From assembly GCA_964627455.1 (NCBI GenBank), contig CAZVKC010000020.1:38400-102399 (forward strand): a DNA stretch of 64,000 nt, written 5' to 3'. The notes beneath the pieces were generated by a model. It made no database searches, was not told the DNA's origin, and saw only the letters and a list, made by a program, of their open reading frames with translations. Made by a program: the position numbers and the translations under genes. This document shows, piece after piece, positions 42,159 through 50,640 of this stretch. This DNA comes from F-183 sp964627455 (GTDB taxonomy: Bacteria; Acidobacteriota; Terriglobia; Bryobacterales; Bryobacteraceae). Within the stretch, counting starts at the first letter, position 1. Every line of letters starts with the position of its first letter.

Positions 42159-43172
42159 TTGACTACTACAATCGACTCCTCCGAACTGAAGAATCGCGTC
42201 GAACGGTTTCAGGCCGTTCATGCCGACATCGTGCGCCAGGTCCGCCGTGTGATCGTCGGCCAGGACGAAGTGCTCGAACAGGTGCTGATCGCCCTGTTCG
42301 TCGGCGGCCATTGCCTCATCACGGGCCTGCCGGGCACGGCGAAGACGTTGCTGGTCCGCACGCTGGCCGATACGCTCGGCCTGAAGTTCAAGCGCATCCA
42401 GTTCACGCCGGACCTCATGCCCACCGACATCACGGGCACCGACATCATCGAAGAAGATCCGACCAACGGCCGCCGCACGTGGACCTTCGTTCCGGGACCG
42501 CTGTTCGCCAACGTCCTGCTGGCCGACGAAATCAACCGCACGCCTCCCAAGACGCAGGCCGCGCTGCTCGAGGCGATGCAGGAGTATTCGTGCACCGTTC
42601 GCGGCACGCAGTACAAGCTCGAGCGGCCGTTCTTCGTGCTCGCGACGCAGAACCCGATCGAACTCGAAGGCACGTACCCGCTGCCCGAAGCGCAGTTGGA
42701 CCGGTTCCTGTTCAACACGATGCTCGACTACCTGCCAATGGAAGACGAGATGAAGGTCATCGACATGACCACGACCACCGCCATTAACCAGGCGGAAGCC
42801 GTCACCACCGCGCAGGAGATCCTCGACTTTCAGCAACTGGTTCGCATGGTGCCGATCGCGGAACCGGTCGCACGTTACGCACTGAGCCTGGTGCGCGCCA
42901 CCCGCGTTTCGACGCCAGAGGCGCCGGACTTCATGAAGAAGTACGTCAACTTCGGCGCATCGGTCCGCGGCGCGCAGTTCCTGGTGTTGTCGGCAAAATG
43001 CCGCGCCCTGATGAGGCATCGCTATCACGTGACATATGAGGACATCGCCGCGCTGCTGCGCCCGGTGTTGCGTCACCGCATCCTTACGAACTTCCACGCC
43101 GAGTCCGAGAAGATGTCTTCTGACGACTTGTTGAAGCGCCTGCTCGAAACGGTTCCGCAACCGAAGGCCTAA
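42159..43172 (+). CDS. MoxR-family AAA+ ATPase
   Basis: A 337-residue cytoplasmic ATPase started at a TTG, with AGGA upstream. Walker A is GLPGTAKT (residues 56-63), Walker B is VLLADEINRTPPKTQAAL, and sensor and arginine-finger regions follow (FVLATQNPIELEGTYPLPEA). The C-terminal lid has the usual VRGAQFLVLSAKCRAL block. MoxR proteins act as chaperones that work with VWA proteins to assemble or activate enzyme complexes. Here the VWA partners are encoded on both sides. The DUF58 gene starts at the base after its stop. Confidence 0.96.
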   Translation: MTTTIDSSELKNRVERFQAVHADIVRQVRRVIVGQDEVLEQVLIALFVGGHCLITGLPGTAKTLLVRTLADTLGLKFKRIQFTPDLMPTDITGTDIIEEDPTNGRRTWTFVPGPLFANVLLADEINRTPPKTQAALLEAMQEYSCTVRGTQYKLERPFFVLATQNPIELEGTYPLPEAQLDRFLFNTMLDYLPMEDEMKVIDMTTTTAINQAEAVTTAQEILDFQQLVRMVPIAEPVARYALSLVRATRVSTPEAPDFMKKYVNFGASVRGAQFLVLSAKCRALMRHRYHVTYEDIAALLRPVLRHRILTNFHAESEKMSSDDLLKRLLETVPQPKA

Positions 43173-44060
43173 ATGGACCAGCGCTATCTCAGCCCGACGG
43201 TTCTTGCTTCCATATCCGGACTGGATCTGGTGGCGAAGACCGTTGTCGACGGATTCATCTCGGGGCTCCACCGCTCGCCGGACTTCGGCTTTAGCCAGGA
43301 GTTCGCGGAGTATCGCTCCTACAATCCCGGCGACGATTTGCGGCACGTCGACTGGAACGTGTTCGCCCGCTCGGAGCGCATGTACCTCAAGCGCTTCCGC
43401 GGCGAAACCAATTCGCAACTGACGATCCTCATCGACGCGAGCAACTCGATGAAGTTCTCGTCGCATGAGACGGACAAGCTCGAGTATTCGCGTTACCTCG
43501 CGGCTTCGATCGCGTATCTGGCGAGCCAGCAGCGCGACGCCGTGGGCCTGATCGTGTTCGATGACGAGGTCCGCGAGTATGTGCCGCCGTCGACGCGTCA
43601 GGGTCAATTGCATCGAGTGCTGCATGCGATTGAGAAGGCGCAGACCGGGGCGCGCACGGACTTTGCCAAACCGTTTCTGCATTGCCAGGAGTTCCTGCAC
43701 CGCCGCGGCGTCGTGGTCGTCTTTTCGGATTTCTACGAGGATCCGGAAGTCATCAAGAACGCTGTGCTGCCGCTGGGATCGAAGGGCACGGAAGTCGTGC
43801 TGTTCCACGTGCTCGATCCTGAGGAGATCAAGCCCAAGCTCGGCGAACCCGTGATCCTGCTGGACATGGAAACGCAGCAGTCGCTCGAAGTGTCGCCCGA
43901 TTACGCCCGCAGCGAATATACGGAACGCATCAGCAGCCACATCGCGGAACTGAAGGCGAAGGTGCAAGGCGCGGGCATGGACTATTATCTGGTGTCCACC
44001 GACAAGCCGCTCGACGCGGCCCTGCGCGAGTACCTTGGCGTCAGAAGGGGGCGGCTGTAA
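43173..44060 (+). CDS. DUF58 protein (VWA-like partner of MoxR)
   Basis: A 295-residue cytoplasmic protein. The DUF58 signature is clear: FAEYRSYNPGDDLRHVDWNVFARSE, in two parts, then RFRGETNSQLTILIDASNSM, where DASNSM (DxSxS) is a VWA-type metal motif. A later VVVVFSDFYED matches the distal part. DUF58 proteins nearly always pair with MoxR. It begins directly after the moxR stop, and the BatA-like gene begins directly after its own stop. Confidence 0.95.
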   Translation: MDQRYLSPTVLASISGLDLVAKTVVDGFISGLHRSPDFGFSQEFAEYRSYNPGDDLRHVDWNVFARSERMYLKRFRGETNSQLTILIDASNSMKFSSHETDKLEYSRYLAASIAYLASQQRDAVGLIVFDDEVREYVPPSTRQGQLHRVLHAIEKAQTGARTDFAKPFLHCQEFLHRRGVVVVFSDFYEDPEVIKNAVLPLGSKGTEVVLFHVLDPEEIKPKLGEPVILLDMETQQSLEVSPDYARSEYTERISSHIAELKAKVQGAGMDYYLVSTDKPLDAALREYLGVRRGRL

Positions 44061-46106
44061 ATGGGATTCCTTTCGCCGTTGTTCCTGCTGGGCGCCCTCG
44101 GGGTTGGACTTCCGGTCTGGCTGCATCTGCTGAAGCGCCACAAGACGGTACCGAAGCCTTTCAGCTCACTGATGTTCTTTGAGCAGCGCACGCAGAGTTC
44201 AGTGAAGCACCGGCGTCTGAAGTACCTGCTGTTGCTGGCCATGCGTATCGCACTGCTGGTGCTGATCGCATTGCTGTTCGCGCAGCCGTATTTCCGCACG
44301 GCGAATCCGCAGGCGAGCGGCAACAAGGCGCGACTGATCGTAGTCGACCGTTCGTTCAGCATGCGGACGAGCAATGCGCTCGAGAAAGCCAAGAGCGAGG
44401 CGCGCAGCCTCATTTCCTCGAAGGGCGCCGGAACGCTGGCGCAGATCCTGGCGCTGAACAACGGCGTCGAGGTGCTCACACAATCGGTTTCGGATCCGGC
44501 GGCGCTCGAAGCCGCAGTCAACGGCATCGTGCCGGGCGACGGACGGTCCGCGTATGGCGAACTCGCACGCTACGTGCGAACGCTCGTGCAGAATACGCAG
44601 GCGCCCGTTGAGGTTCATCTCATCAGCGACGTGCAGAAGTCCTCGCTGCCGCCGGGTTTCGCGGATCTCCAACTGCCAACCGGCACAGATCTGCAGATTC
44701 ACGCCGCCACCGACGGCAAGGCTCGCAACTTCGCGGTCGAGAACGTCCGCGCGCCCGGCGTGCTGACGGATCCCAAGAAGGTCCGGTTTGAAGCGACGGT
44801 CGCCGGCTATCAGACCGAGGCTGCGAAGAAGACCGTATCGATCGTCATCAACGGCCAGACCGTTCAGAGCAAGCAGGTCGACATTCAACCCTTTGGACGC
44901 GCTCGTGTCGAGTTCACCGGCATCGATGCGTCGTATGGGCTGAATCGCGGCGAAGTCCGCATCGACGGCGGCGATCCGCTGCCGGCCGACGATCGCTTCC
45001 TGATCGGGTTCGAACGCGTGGAACCCCGCAAGGTCCTGTTTGCGCACGATTCGCGTCAGGCTCGCGCGTTGACGTACTTGCGCGCCGCGCTCGAGTCGGC
45101 CGGCGACTCGCCCTTCACGATCGAGCCGATGAGTTGCGAGACGACCTCCGGCGTCACGCCGTCCAAGTATGCCTTCGTGATTCTGGCGGATTGCGGTACG
45201 CTGCCGAACACCTTCGAAAACGATTTGCGCAGCTTCGCGCAGCAGGGCGGATCCGTGTTCATCACGCTGGGTTCGTCTTCGTTGTCGCGCGCGAAGGTCC
45301 CGCTCACCGACTGGAACATCGAATCCTCGCGTTACGCCGGCCGGGAAGGGGAGCGTTTCCTGGTGGCGACGCAGGTCGATGCAGGACATCCCGTGACGCG
45401 CCGTGCGGACGCTTTTGAGACGATCCGCTTCTACCAACTCGTGCGCATGACGCCGGGTCCCAGTCGGACCATCGCGCGCGTAGGCGACGGTGGACCCCTG
45501 CTTGTCGAATCCTCGTTCGGCGAAGGCAAAGTGCTGGTGATGGCGTCGACGCTCGACAACCTATCGAACGACTTTCCGTTGCATGCGACGTTCGTGCCCT
45601 TTGTAGAACGGTTGTTCAACTACATGGGCGGGACTTCGGAAAAGCCGGCGTCGGTGAACGTGATGTCGTCGACTGAACTGCGGAACACGAAATCCGTTGC
45701 GGCCGCAGAAGTCATTGGACCTTCCGGCAAATCGGAACTGAGCCTCGCGGAATCGACCAAGGCGCGCTCGTTTACCTTCCAAAACGAAGGCTTCTACGAA
45801 GTTCGGCGCGCAAATCAGAAGCCGGAAATCTTCGCTGTCAACGCGGATCGCCGCGAGTCGGACCTCACGCCGATCGCGCAGGAAACCATCGATCTCTGGA
45901 AGAAGACGGGTACGCCGGGCGGATCGACGACGGGCGCACCGGGATCGGCGCAGGAAGAACAGGAACGGACCTATAGTCCGTGGCGCATCATTCTGCTGCT
46001 ACTTTTGTTGGTTGCAGCAGCTGAATCATGGATCGGCAGCCGGTATCTTTCCGAGAGCAAAGACGCTGAGCCGCTGACATTCTCAAGGAAGCAGGAGGCA
46101 GTATGA
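44061..46106 (+). CDS. BatA-type membrane VWA protein
   Basis: A 681-residue inner-membrane protein. Residues 1-75 are the BatA N-terminal domain with two segments (FLSPLFLLGALGVGLPVWLHLL and YLLLLAMRIALLVLIALLFA, joined by KHRRLK). A VWA domain follows with the metal motif DRSFS (Asp96, Ser98, Ser100). About 215-330 is Ig-like, and about 330-550 is a GATase-like segment (AFVILADCGTLPNTFENDLRSF). A C-terminal segment (IILLLLLLVAAAESWI) ends it. The layout parallels the 752-residue protein earlier in the operon. Bacteroides homologues were named for aerotolerance. The stop overlaps the DUF4175 gene by ATGA. Confidence 0.92.
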   Translation: MGFLSPLFLLGALGVGLPVWLHLLKRHKTVPKPFSSLMFFEQRTQSSVKHRRLKYLLLLAMRIALLVLIALLFAQPYFRTANPQASGNKARLIVVDRSFSMRTSNALEKAKSEARSLISSKGAGTLAQILALNNGVEVLTQSVSDPAALEAAVNGIVPGDGRSAYGELARYVRTLVQNTQAPVEVHLISDVQKSSLPPGFADLQLPTGTDLQIHAATDGKARNFAVENVRAPGVLTDPKKVRFEATVAGYQTEAAKKTVSIVINGQTVQSKQVDIQPFGRARVEFTGIDASYGLNRGEVRIDGGDPLPADDRFLIGFERVEPRKVLFAHDSRQARALTYLRAALESAGDSPFTIEPMSCETTSGVTPSKYAFVILADCGTLPNTFENDLRSFAQQGGSVFITLGSSSLSRAKVPLTDWNIESSRYAGREGERFLVATQVDAGHPVTRRADAFETIRFYQLVRMTPGPSRTIARVGDGGPLLVESSFGEGKVLVMASTLDNLSNDFPLHATFVPFVERLFNYMGGTSEKPASVNVMSSTELRNTKSVAAAEVIGPSGKSELSLAESTKARSFTFQNEGFYEVRRANQKPEIFAVNADRRESDLTPIAQETIDLWKKTGTPGGSTTGAPGSAQEEQERTYSPWRIILLLLLLVAAAESWIGSRYLSESKDAEPLTFSRKQEAV

Positions 46107-49100
46107 ACGCACTCGATCTCCTCAACGCGTATCTGCAGCGCGCGGAGAAACGGCTTCGCTGGAAAATGCTGGGACGCGGCGTCGCGCTGGCATGCGGTGT
46201 CGCGCTGCTTGCGACGCTGGTGCTCGTCTCATTCACGAACGCGTTCGCGTTTTCGGAATCGAGCGTGTTCTGGGCCAGAGTCATTCTGTTTGTCTCCGTC
46301 GCTCTCGCGGTGACTTTCGGCCTCATCGTTCCGCAGTTGAGCATCAACAAACGGAACACAGCCAAAGAAGCAGAGAAACTCTTCCCCGAGTTTCAGCAGA
46401 GCCTGCTGACGTTCGCCGACAAGGCCGACAAGCAGGACCCATTTCTTGAACTCGTCGCCGGCGAGGCGCACGCCGTTGCGTCGCAAACGCAGTCTGACCG
46501 CTTTGCGCCTTTGCCGATCGTTGCGGGTTTGTGGGTCGCGGGAACCTTTGCTGCGCTGGCCTTGTTGTGGATGATCACCTCCGCCCCCGGTTACTGGGGC
46601 CATGGCGCTTCCCTGCTCTGGGCCGGCGCGCCCAAGTCCGGCGTGGGATCCGCCTTCTACGACATCCTTGTTACGCCCGGCAATAAGACAGTTCGCCGCC
46701 GCTCCGATCAGGTCGTGAGCGCGCAGTTGGTCGGCTTCGATTCGACGCGCGTGCGGCTGAAGGCCAAGTACGACGGCACGTCGAAGTGGGAAGAGGTTCC
46801 GATGATGCCGCAACCGAGCGGCGCCGGATACGAGTTCCTGTTTGCTTCGCTGCCCACTGGCGTCGAATACTACGTCGAGGCGAACGGCATCCGCTCGAAG
46901 AGCTATCAATTCAAGGTCATCGACCTGCCGAACGTCAAGAAGCTCAAAGTCACCTATCAATATCCCTCGTGGACCGGCATGAAAGAGTTCACGGAGGATC
47001 CGGGCGGCGACCTGCGCGCCGTCGAGGGCACGGTCGCAACGATCACAGTGGAAACCGACCAGCCGCTGAAAGACGGTATCGTGATGCTCGAAAGCGGCGA
47101 GCGCATTCCGCTGTCGGGATCCGGCAATACGCTATCGGCGAAGGTCAACATTCAGAAAGACGGCTTGTATCATCTCGCGGTGCAGACGGACAAAGAACAG
47201 GTCCGCCTCAGCGATGATTACTTCATCGAAGCCCGCAAGGACAATGCTCCGAACGTGCGCTTGCGCAAGCCCGGCAAGGATGCGAAGGTCAGTCCGATCG
47301 AAGAAGTCGGCGTGCTGGTGGAAGCCGATGACGACTTCGGCCTGCAGGACCTGTCTTTGCACTACACCGTGAACGGCGGCGAAGAGAAGCACCTCAACCT
47401 GCTCGGTGGACAGCGCGGCGTAAAGACCGCCGAGGGCAAGACACTCATCGCTCTCGAGGACTTCAACATGAAGCCGGGCGATGTGATCGGCATTTACGCT
47501 TCAGCAAAAGATGCGCGCGCGACAACCCAGACCGACATCTTCTTCATCGAGGCGCAGCCGTTCGAGAAGAGCTACTCGCAGAGCCAGCAGATGGGTGGCG
47601 GTGGCGGCGGCGGCCAGCAGGAACGCGAGGAGCAGATTTCACGCCGGCAGAAGGAAATCATCGCTGCGACGTGGAATGAGGTCCGCAAGCCCAGCGGCGC
47701 AAAAGAGAAGGCTGACATCTCGAAGTTCCTTTCGGAGATGGAAGCGAAGCTCCGCGACCAGGCCAAGATGCTGTCGCAGCGTGTCAAGGCGCGGCAACTT
47801 GCGGGTACGAATGATGAGTTCAAGTTCCTGGTGAAGGAGATCGACGGCGCCGTGCAGGAGTTGTCGACAGCGGCTGACAAGTTGCGCGATGGCGGATTCA
47901 AAGACGCGCTCGCGCCCGAGCAGAAGGCGCTGCAACATATCCTTCGAGTAGAAGAGAGCACCCGCGACATCCAGGTCGCCTTCGGCAACCGTGGCGGCGG
48001 TGGCGGGGGCGGCGCGGGTCGCGACCTCGAGAATCTCTTCGATCTCGAACTCGACACCGAGAAGAACCAGTACGAGACCGGCCAGAAGTCTTCAGCGGAA
48101 CAGCGCCAGAAGGAAGTCGACGAAGCCGCGCAGCGCCTCGAACAACTCGCGCGCCGTCAGCAGGAACTCGCCCAACAGCAGCAGAAGCAGGGCCAGTCGT
48201 TCCAACAGAAGTGGCAGCAGGAATTGCTGCGGCGCGAAGCCGAGGAACTGCAGAAGAAGCTGCAGGAGATGACCGGCCAGCAGCAGCAACAGCAGGGCCA
48301 GCAGTCGTCGCAACAACAGCAGGGTGGCCAGAGCGGACAGCAGTCCGGCAGCAGCAGCAGCGGGCGCCAGGGTCAGCAGGGACAGCAGCAGGGGCAGCAA
48401 CAACAACAGCAGCAGTCCGCCTCGTCGCGCAGCCCGATGCAGCGCCAGCAGGATCAGCAACTGCAGCAGACGCTCGATCGTTTGAAGCAGGCGGTCGAGG
48501 ATATGCGCAGGTCCGCACAGTCGCCGGAGCAGGCGGGCGCGGGTTCGCGGCGTGCTGCGGAACGCCTGCAGGAAGCGCAAGACGCGTTGAAGCGGATGCG
48601 TCGCGAAGAGTCGCAGGACGCGATTGGAAACGCCGCGCAGCAAGCCGAACAGCTTGCGCAGCAGCAGTCCGAATTCGAGAAGAAGATGCGCGAAACCTTC
48701 GGACGTCGCGACGGACGCAGCGGCGCCGCGGGACAGGATCGCGCGAAGGCAGAAGAACTGGCGCAGGAGAAGGAGAAGATCTTCAGCCAGCTCGACGACC
48801 TCGAACGGAAGATGCAGAAGGCCGTGCAGAACATGGCGGGTACGCAGCCCAAGGCTTCCTCGCAGGTCCGCGAGGCTCTTGGCGATCTGCAGCAATCCGA
48901 GACCAAGCTGCGCATGAAACGCAGTTCCGAGTGGATCCGCCGCGGCCAGGGGCAGTATCTGATGGGCAGCGAGCAGGCGGCCACGCAGAACCTCGAACGC
49001 TTGCGGGATCAGTTGCGGGGCGCCCAGCAGGCTTTGGATCCGAACGCGAAGTCGGGAGACAAGGACCAGCAGAAGGCCGGAGCCGGGACGAAGGGCGAGC

Positions 49101-49822
49101 GCGACGTCGAGCAGGCTCTCGAACGCGTCGAACGGATGCGCAGCCAGTTGCAGCAGTTGATGCGCAACGGGCAAGGCCAACAATCCGGCCAACAGGGACA
49201 ACAGCAGCAGCAAGGCCAAGGTCAGCAACAGGGCCAGAGTGGGCAGTTGCAGCGCAACGGCCAGGGCCAGCAACCTGGACAGCAAGGCCAACAGCAGCAG
49301 GGTCAGGGCGGCCAGCAACAAGGTGGTCAGCAGCAGGGTGGACAACAGCAAGGCGGCCAACAAGGCGGCCAGCAGTCCGGCGGCGGCGACCAGCGCGGCG
49401 GCATGAACCGCGGCAACCGGGAAGCGGGCGGCCTCGGTGGCGGCATCTGGAACGGCGGCTCGCTCGAAGGAGGTCGCATGCCCGGCGATGTTTCACCGGA
49501 GCGCGCACTGCGTGAGGCCTCCCGCGACGTGGCGCAACTACGGCAAGCCCTGCGCGACAACCCGGAACTGCAGCGCGAATTCGCGGACGTTTTCCAGGAA
49601 CTCCAGAAGATGGACTTCTCGAAACTCCCGCAAGGTCCGGAACTCGAGGAGCGGCTGCGCCGTCAGGTGATGCCGAACATCGAGGCGCTGGAACTCATGC
49701 TGCGCCGTAAGCTCGAAGAGTCGCGCGGCGGCCAGGTGCGCAATGCGGCGAGCGAGCGTCCTCCGGATGGTTACGCAGAGAAAGTGGCGGATTACTTCCG
49801 CCGCCTGAGCAAAGGAAAGTAA
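46103..49822 (+). CDS. Giant DUF4175-like membrane protein with Q/G-rich linkers
   Basis: A 1239-residue inner-membrane protein. Three hydrophobic segments lie near residues 25-48, 54-77 and 138-160. Residues 190-480 are beta-rich, Ig-like. From residue 480 the chain is a helical coiled coil rich in Glu, Gln and Lys, with Gly runs (GGGGGGGQQ and GGGGGGGAGRD). Two low-complexity linkers of Gln, Gly and Ser lie at about residues 724-773 and 1022-1095. A final helical domain (RDVAQLRQALRDNPELQREF, then FADVFQELQKMDFSKLP) is conserved in DUF4175 relatives. It most likely acts as a scaffold or tether in the envelope with the MoxR/VWA proteins. Overlaps the BatA-like gene by four bases. Confidence 0.85.
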   Translation: MNALDLLNAYLQRAEKRLRWKMLGRGVALACGVALLATLVLVSFTNAFAFSESSVFWARVILFVSVALAVTFGLIVPQLSINKRNTAKEAEKLFPEFQQSLLTFADKADKQDPFLELVAGEAHAVASQTQSDRFAPLPIVAGLWVAGTFAALALLWMITSAPGYWGHGASLLWAGAPKSGVGSAFYDILVTPGNKTVRRRSDQVVSAQLVGFDSTRVRLKAKYDGTSKWEEVPMMPQPSGAGYEFLFASLPTGVEYYVEANGIRSKSYQFKVIDLPNVKKLKVTYQYPSWTGMKEFTEDPGGDLRAVEGTVATITVETDQPLKDGIVMLESGERIPLSGSGNTLSAKVNIQKDGLYHLAVQTDKEQVRLSDDYFIEARKDNAPNVRLRKPGKDAKVSPIEEVGVLVEADDDFGLQDLSLHYTVNGGEEKHLNLLGGQRGVKTAEGKTLIALEDFNMKPGDVIGIYASAKDARATTQTDIFFIEAQPFEKSYSQSQQMGGGGGGGQQEREEQISRRQKEIIAATWNEVRKPSGAKEKADISKFLSEMEAKLRDQAKMLSQRVKARQLAGTNDEFKFLVKEIDGAVQELSTAADKLRDGGFKDALAPEQKALQHILRVEESTRDIQVAFGNRGGGGGGGAGRDLENLFDLELDTEKNQYETGQKSSAEQRQKEVDEAAQRLEQLARRQQELAQQQQKQGQSFQQKWQQELLRREAEELQKKLQEMTGQQQQQQGQQSSQQQQGGQSGQQSGSSSSGRQGQQGQQQGQQQQQQQSASSRSPMQRQQDQQLQQTLDRLKQAVEDMRRSAQSPEQAGAGSRRAAERLQEAQDALKRMRREESQDAIGNAAQQAEQLAQQQSEFEKKMRETFGRRDGRSGAAGQDRAKAEELAQEKEKIFSQLDDLERKMQKAVQNMAGTQPKASSQVREALGDLQQSETKLRMKRSSEWIRRGQGQYLMGSEQAATQNLERLRDQLRGAQQALDPNAKSGDKDQQKAGAGTKGERDVEQALERVERMRSQLQQLMRNGQGQQSGQQGQQQQQGQGQQQGQSGQLQRNGQGQQPGQQGQQQQGQGGQQQGGQQQGGQQQGGQQGGQQSGGGDQRGGMNRGNREAGGLGGGIWNGGSLEGGRMPGDVSPERALREASRDVAQLRQALRDNPELQREFADVFQELQKMDFSKLPQGPELEERLRRQVMPNIEALELMLRRKLEESRGGQVRNAASERPPDGYAEKVADYFRRLSKGK
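48274..48424 (+). repeat. Gln/Gly/Ser low-complexity coding repeat 1
   Basis: A stretch dominated by CAG/CAA codons with GGC, GGA and AGC, encoding QQQQQGQQSS-like units within the DUF4175 gene. It is in frame, a natural spot for length variation. Confidence 0.85.
49165..49386 (+). repeat. Gln/Gly low-complexity coding repeat 2
   Basis: Longer and more regular than the first repeat, with GGCCAGCAACAAGGT-like units encoding GQQQGGQ steps. It joins the coiled coil to the conserved C-terminal domain of the DUF4175 gene. Confidence 0.87.
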
Positions 49823-49826
49823 CGCC

Positions 49827-50633
49827 CTGCCGGAACTACCCGAAGTCGAGGCCGTGTGCCGCAGGCTTCGCGAGAACCTGCCGGCGCGGATCCAGGATCG
49901 CGAGATCGTGGCAGCGCGACTGCTGCGCCCATCGGTCTCGCGTCCGCAACCTGTCACGCAGGTCGAAAGCGCCGTCGCGGGGCGACGCATCGAAGCGATA
50001 CGCCGCGCAGGCAAGCATATCCTGATCGATCTCGAAGGCGCGGCCGAATCGCTGCACATTCACTTGCGAATGACCGGCAACCTTTACGTGATCCCCGACG
50101 TTCGCTTCCACGTGGCGACCACGCGAGCCTGGTTTGAATTGCGCAACGGCAGCGGCATAATCTTCGATGATCCACGCGCGCTCGGCAAGATCCAGTTGCA
50201 GCCGCGAACCTTCGTGCCTGACGTCGGCCCCGAACCCCACGAACTGACAGCGGACGAATTCGTCGCGATGGCGAAACTGGTCAAAGCGCCCGCAAAGCTC
50301 TTCCTGATGGATCAATCCAGGATCGCGGGACTCGGCAACATCTACGCCGCGGAAGCCCTCTTTCAGGCGAAGATCCATCCAGCCAAGGCCGCAAACTCGA
50401 TCTCGAAGCCGAAGCTGCGGGCGTTGCACGGCATCATCGTGCAGATGCTCGAAGAAGCCAAGGAGTCGGCCTATCGAGCCTATACCGAACCCGGCTACTT
50501 CGCGGAAGGCGAGTCGTTCCCGGTGGCCGTGTACGATCGCGAGGGCGAGCCCTGCTTCACCTGCAATCGCGGGATCCGCCGCATGCCGCAAGGCGGACGC
50601 TCGACCTACTATTGTCCCGGCTGTCAGAGGTAA
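49827..50633 (+). CDS. mutM: Formamidopyrimidine-DNA glycosylase, apparent CTG start
   Basis: MutM/Fpg removes oxidised purines (8-oxoG, FapyG) from DNA by base excision with AP-lyase action. The catalytic N-terminus P-E-L-P-E-V-E directly follows a CTG at 49827, and an in-frame TGA at 49806 leaves only six other codons between, none ATG, GTG or TTG; AAAGG lies upstream. So CTG appears to be the start, unless a sequence error changed ATG. Other motifs are intact: Lys63 in AGKHILI, the RIAGLGNIYAAEALF helix-turn-helix, and a C-terminal zinc finger CFTC-x16-CPGC. Length (268) fits. It lies four bases after the DUF4175 gene and seven before the next gene. Confidence 0.93.
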   Translation: MPELPEVEAVCRRLRENLPARIQDREIVAARLLRPSVSRPQPVTQVESAVAGRRIEAIRRAGKHILIDLEGAAESLHIHLRMTGNLYVIPDVRFHVATTRAWFELRNGSGIIFDDPRALGKIQLQPRTFVPDVGPEPHELTADEFVAMAKLVKAPAKLFLMDQSRIAGLGNIYAAEALFQAKIHPAKAANSISKPKLRALHGIIVQMLEEAKESAYRAYTEPGYFAEGESFPVAVYDREGEPCFTCNRGIRRMPQGGRSTYYCPGCQR

Positions 50634-50640
50634 CCACAAC

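Noticed and set aside
48274..49386. Repeats as a possible CRISPR or tandem-repeat locus
   Set aside because: Units are irregular, in frame and encode Gln/Gly; there are no spacers of even length.
47572..49508. Several long minus-strand frames opposite the DUF4175 gene, some Leu-rich
   Set aside because: They arise from the complement of CAG/GAG-rich codons; no start signals or family features.
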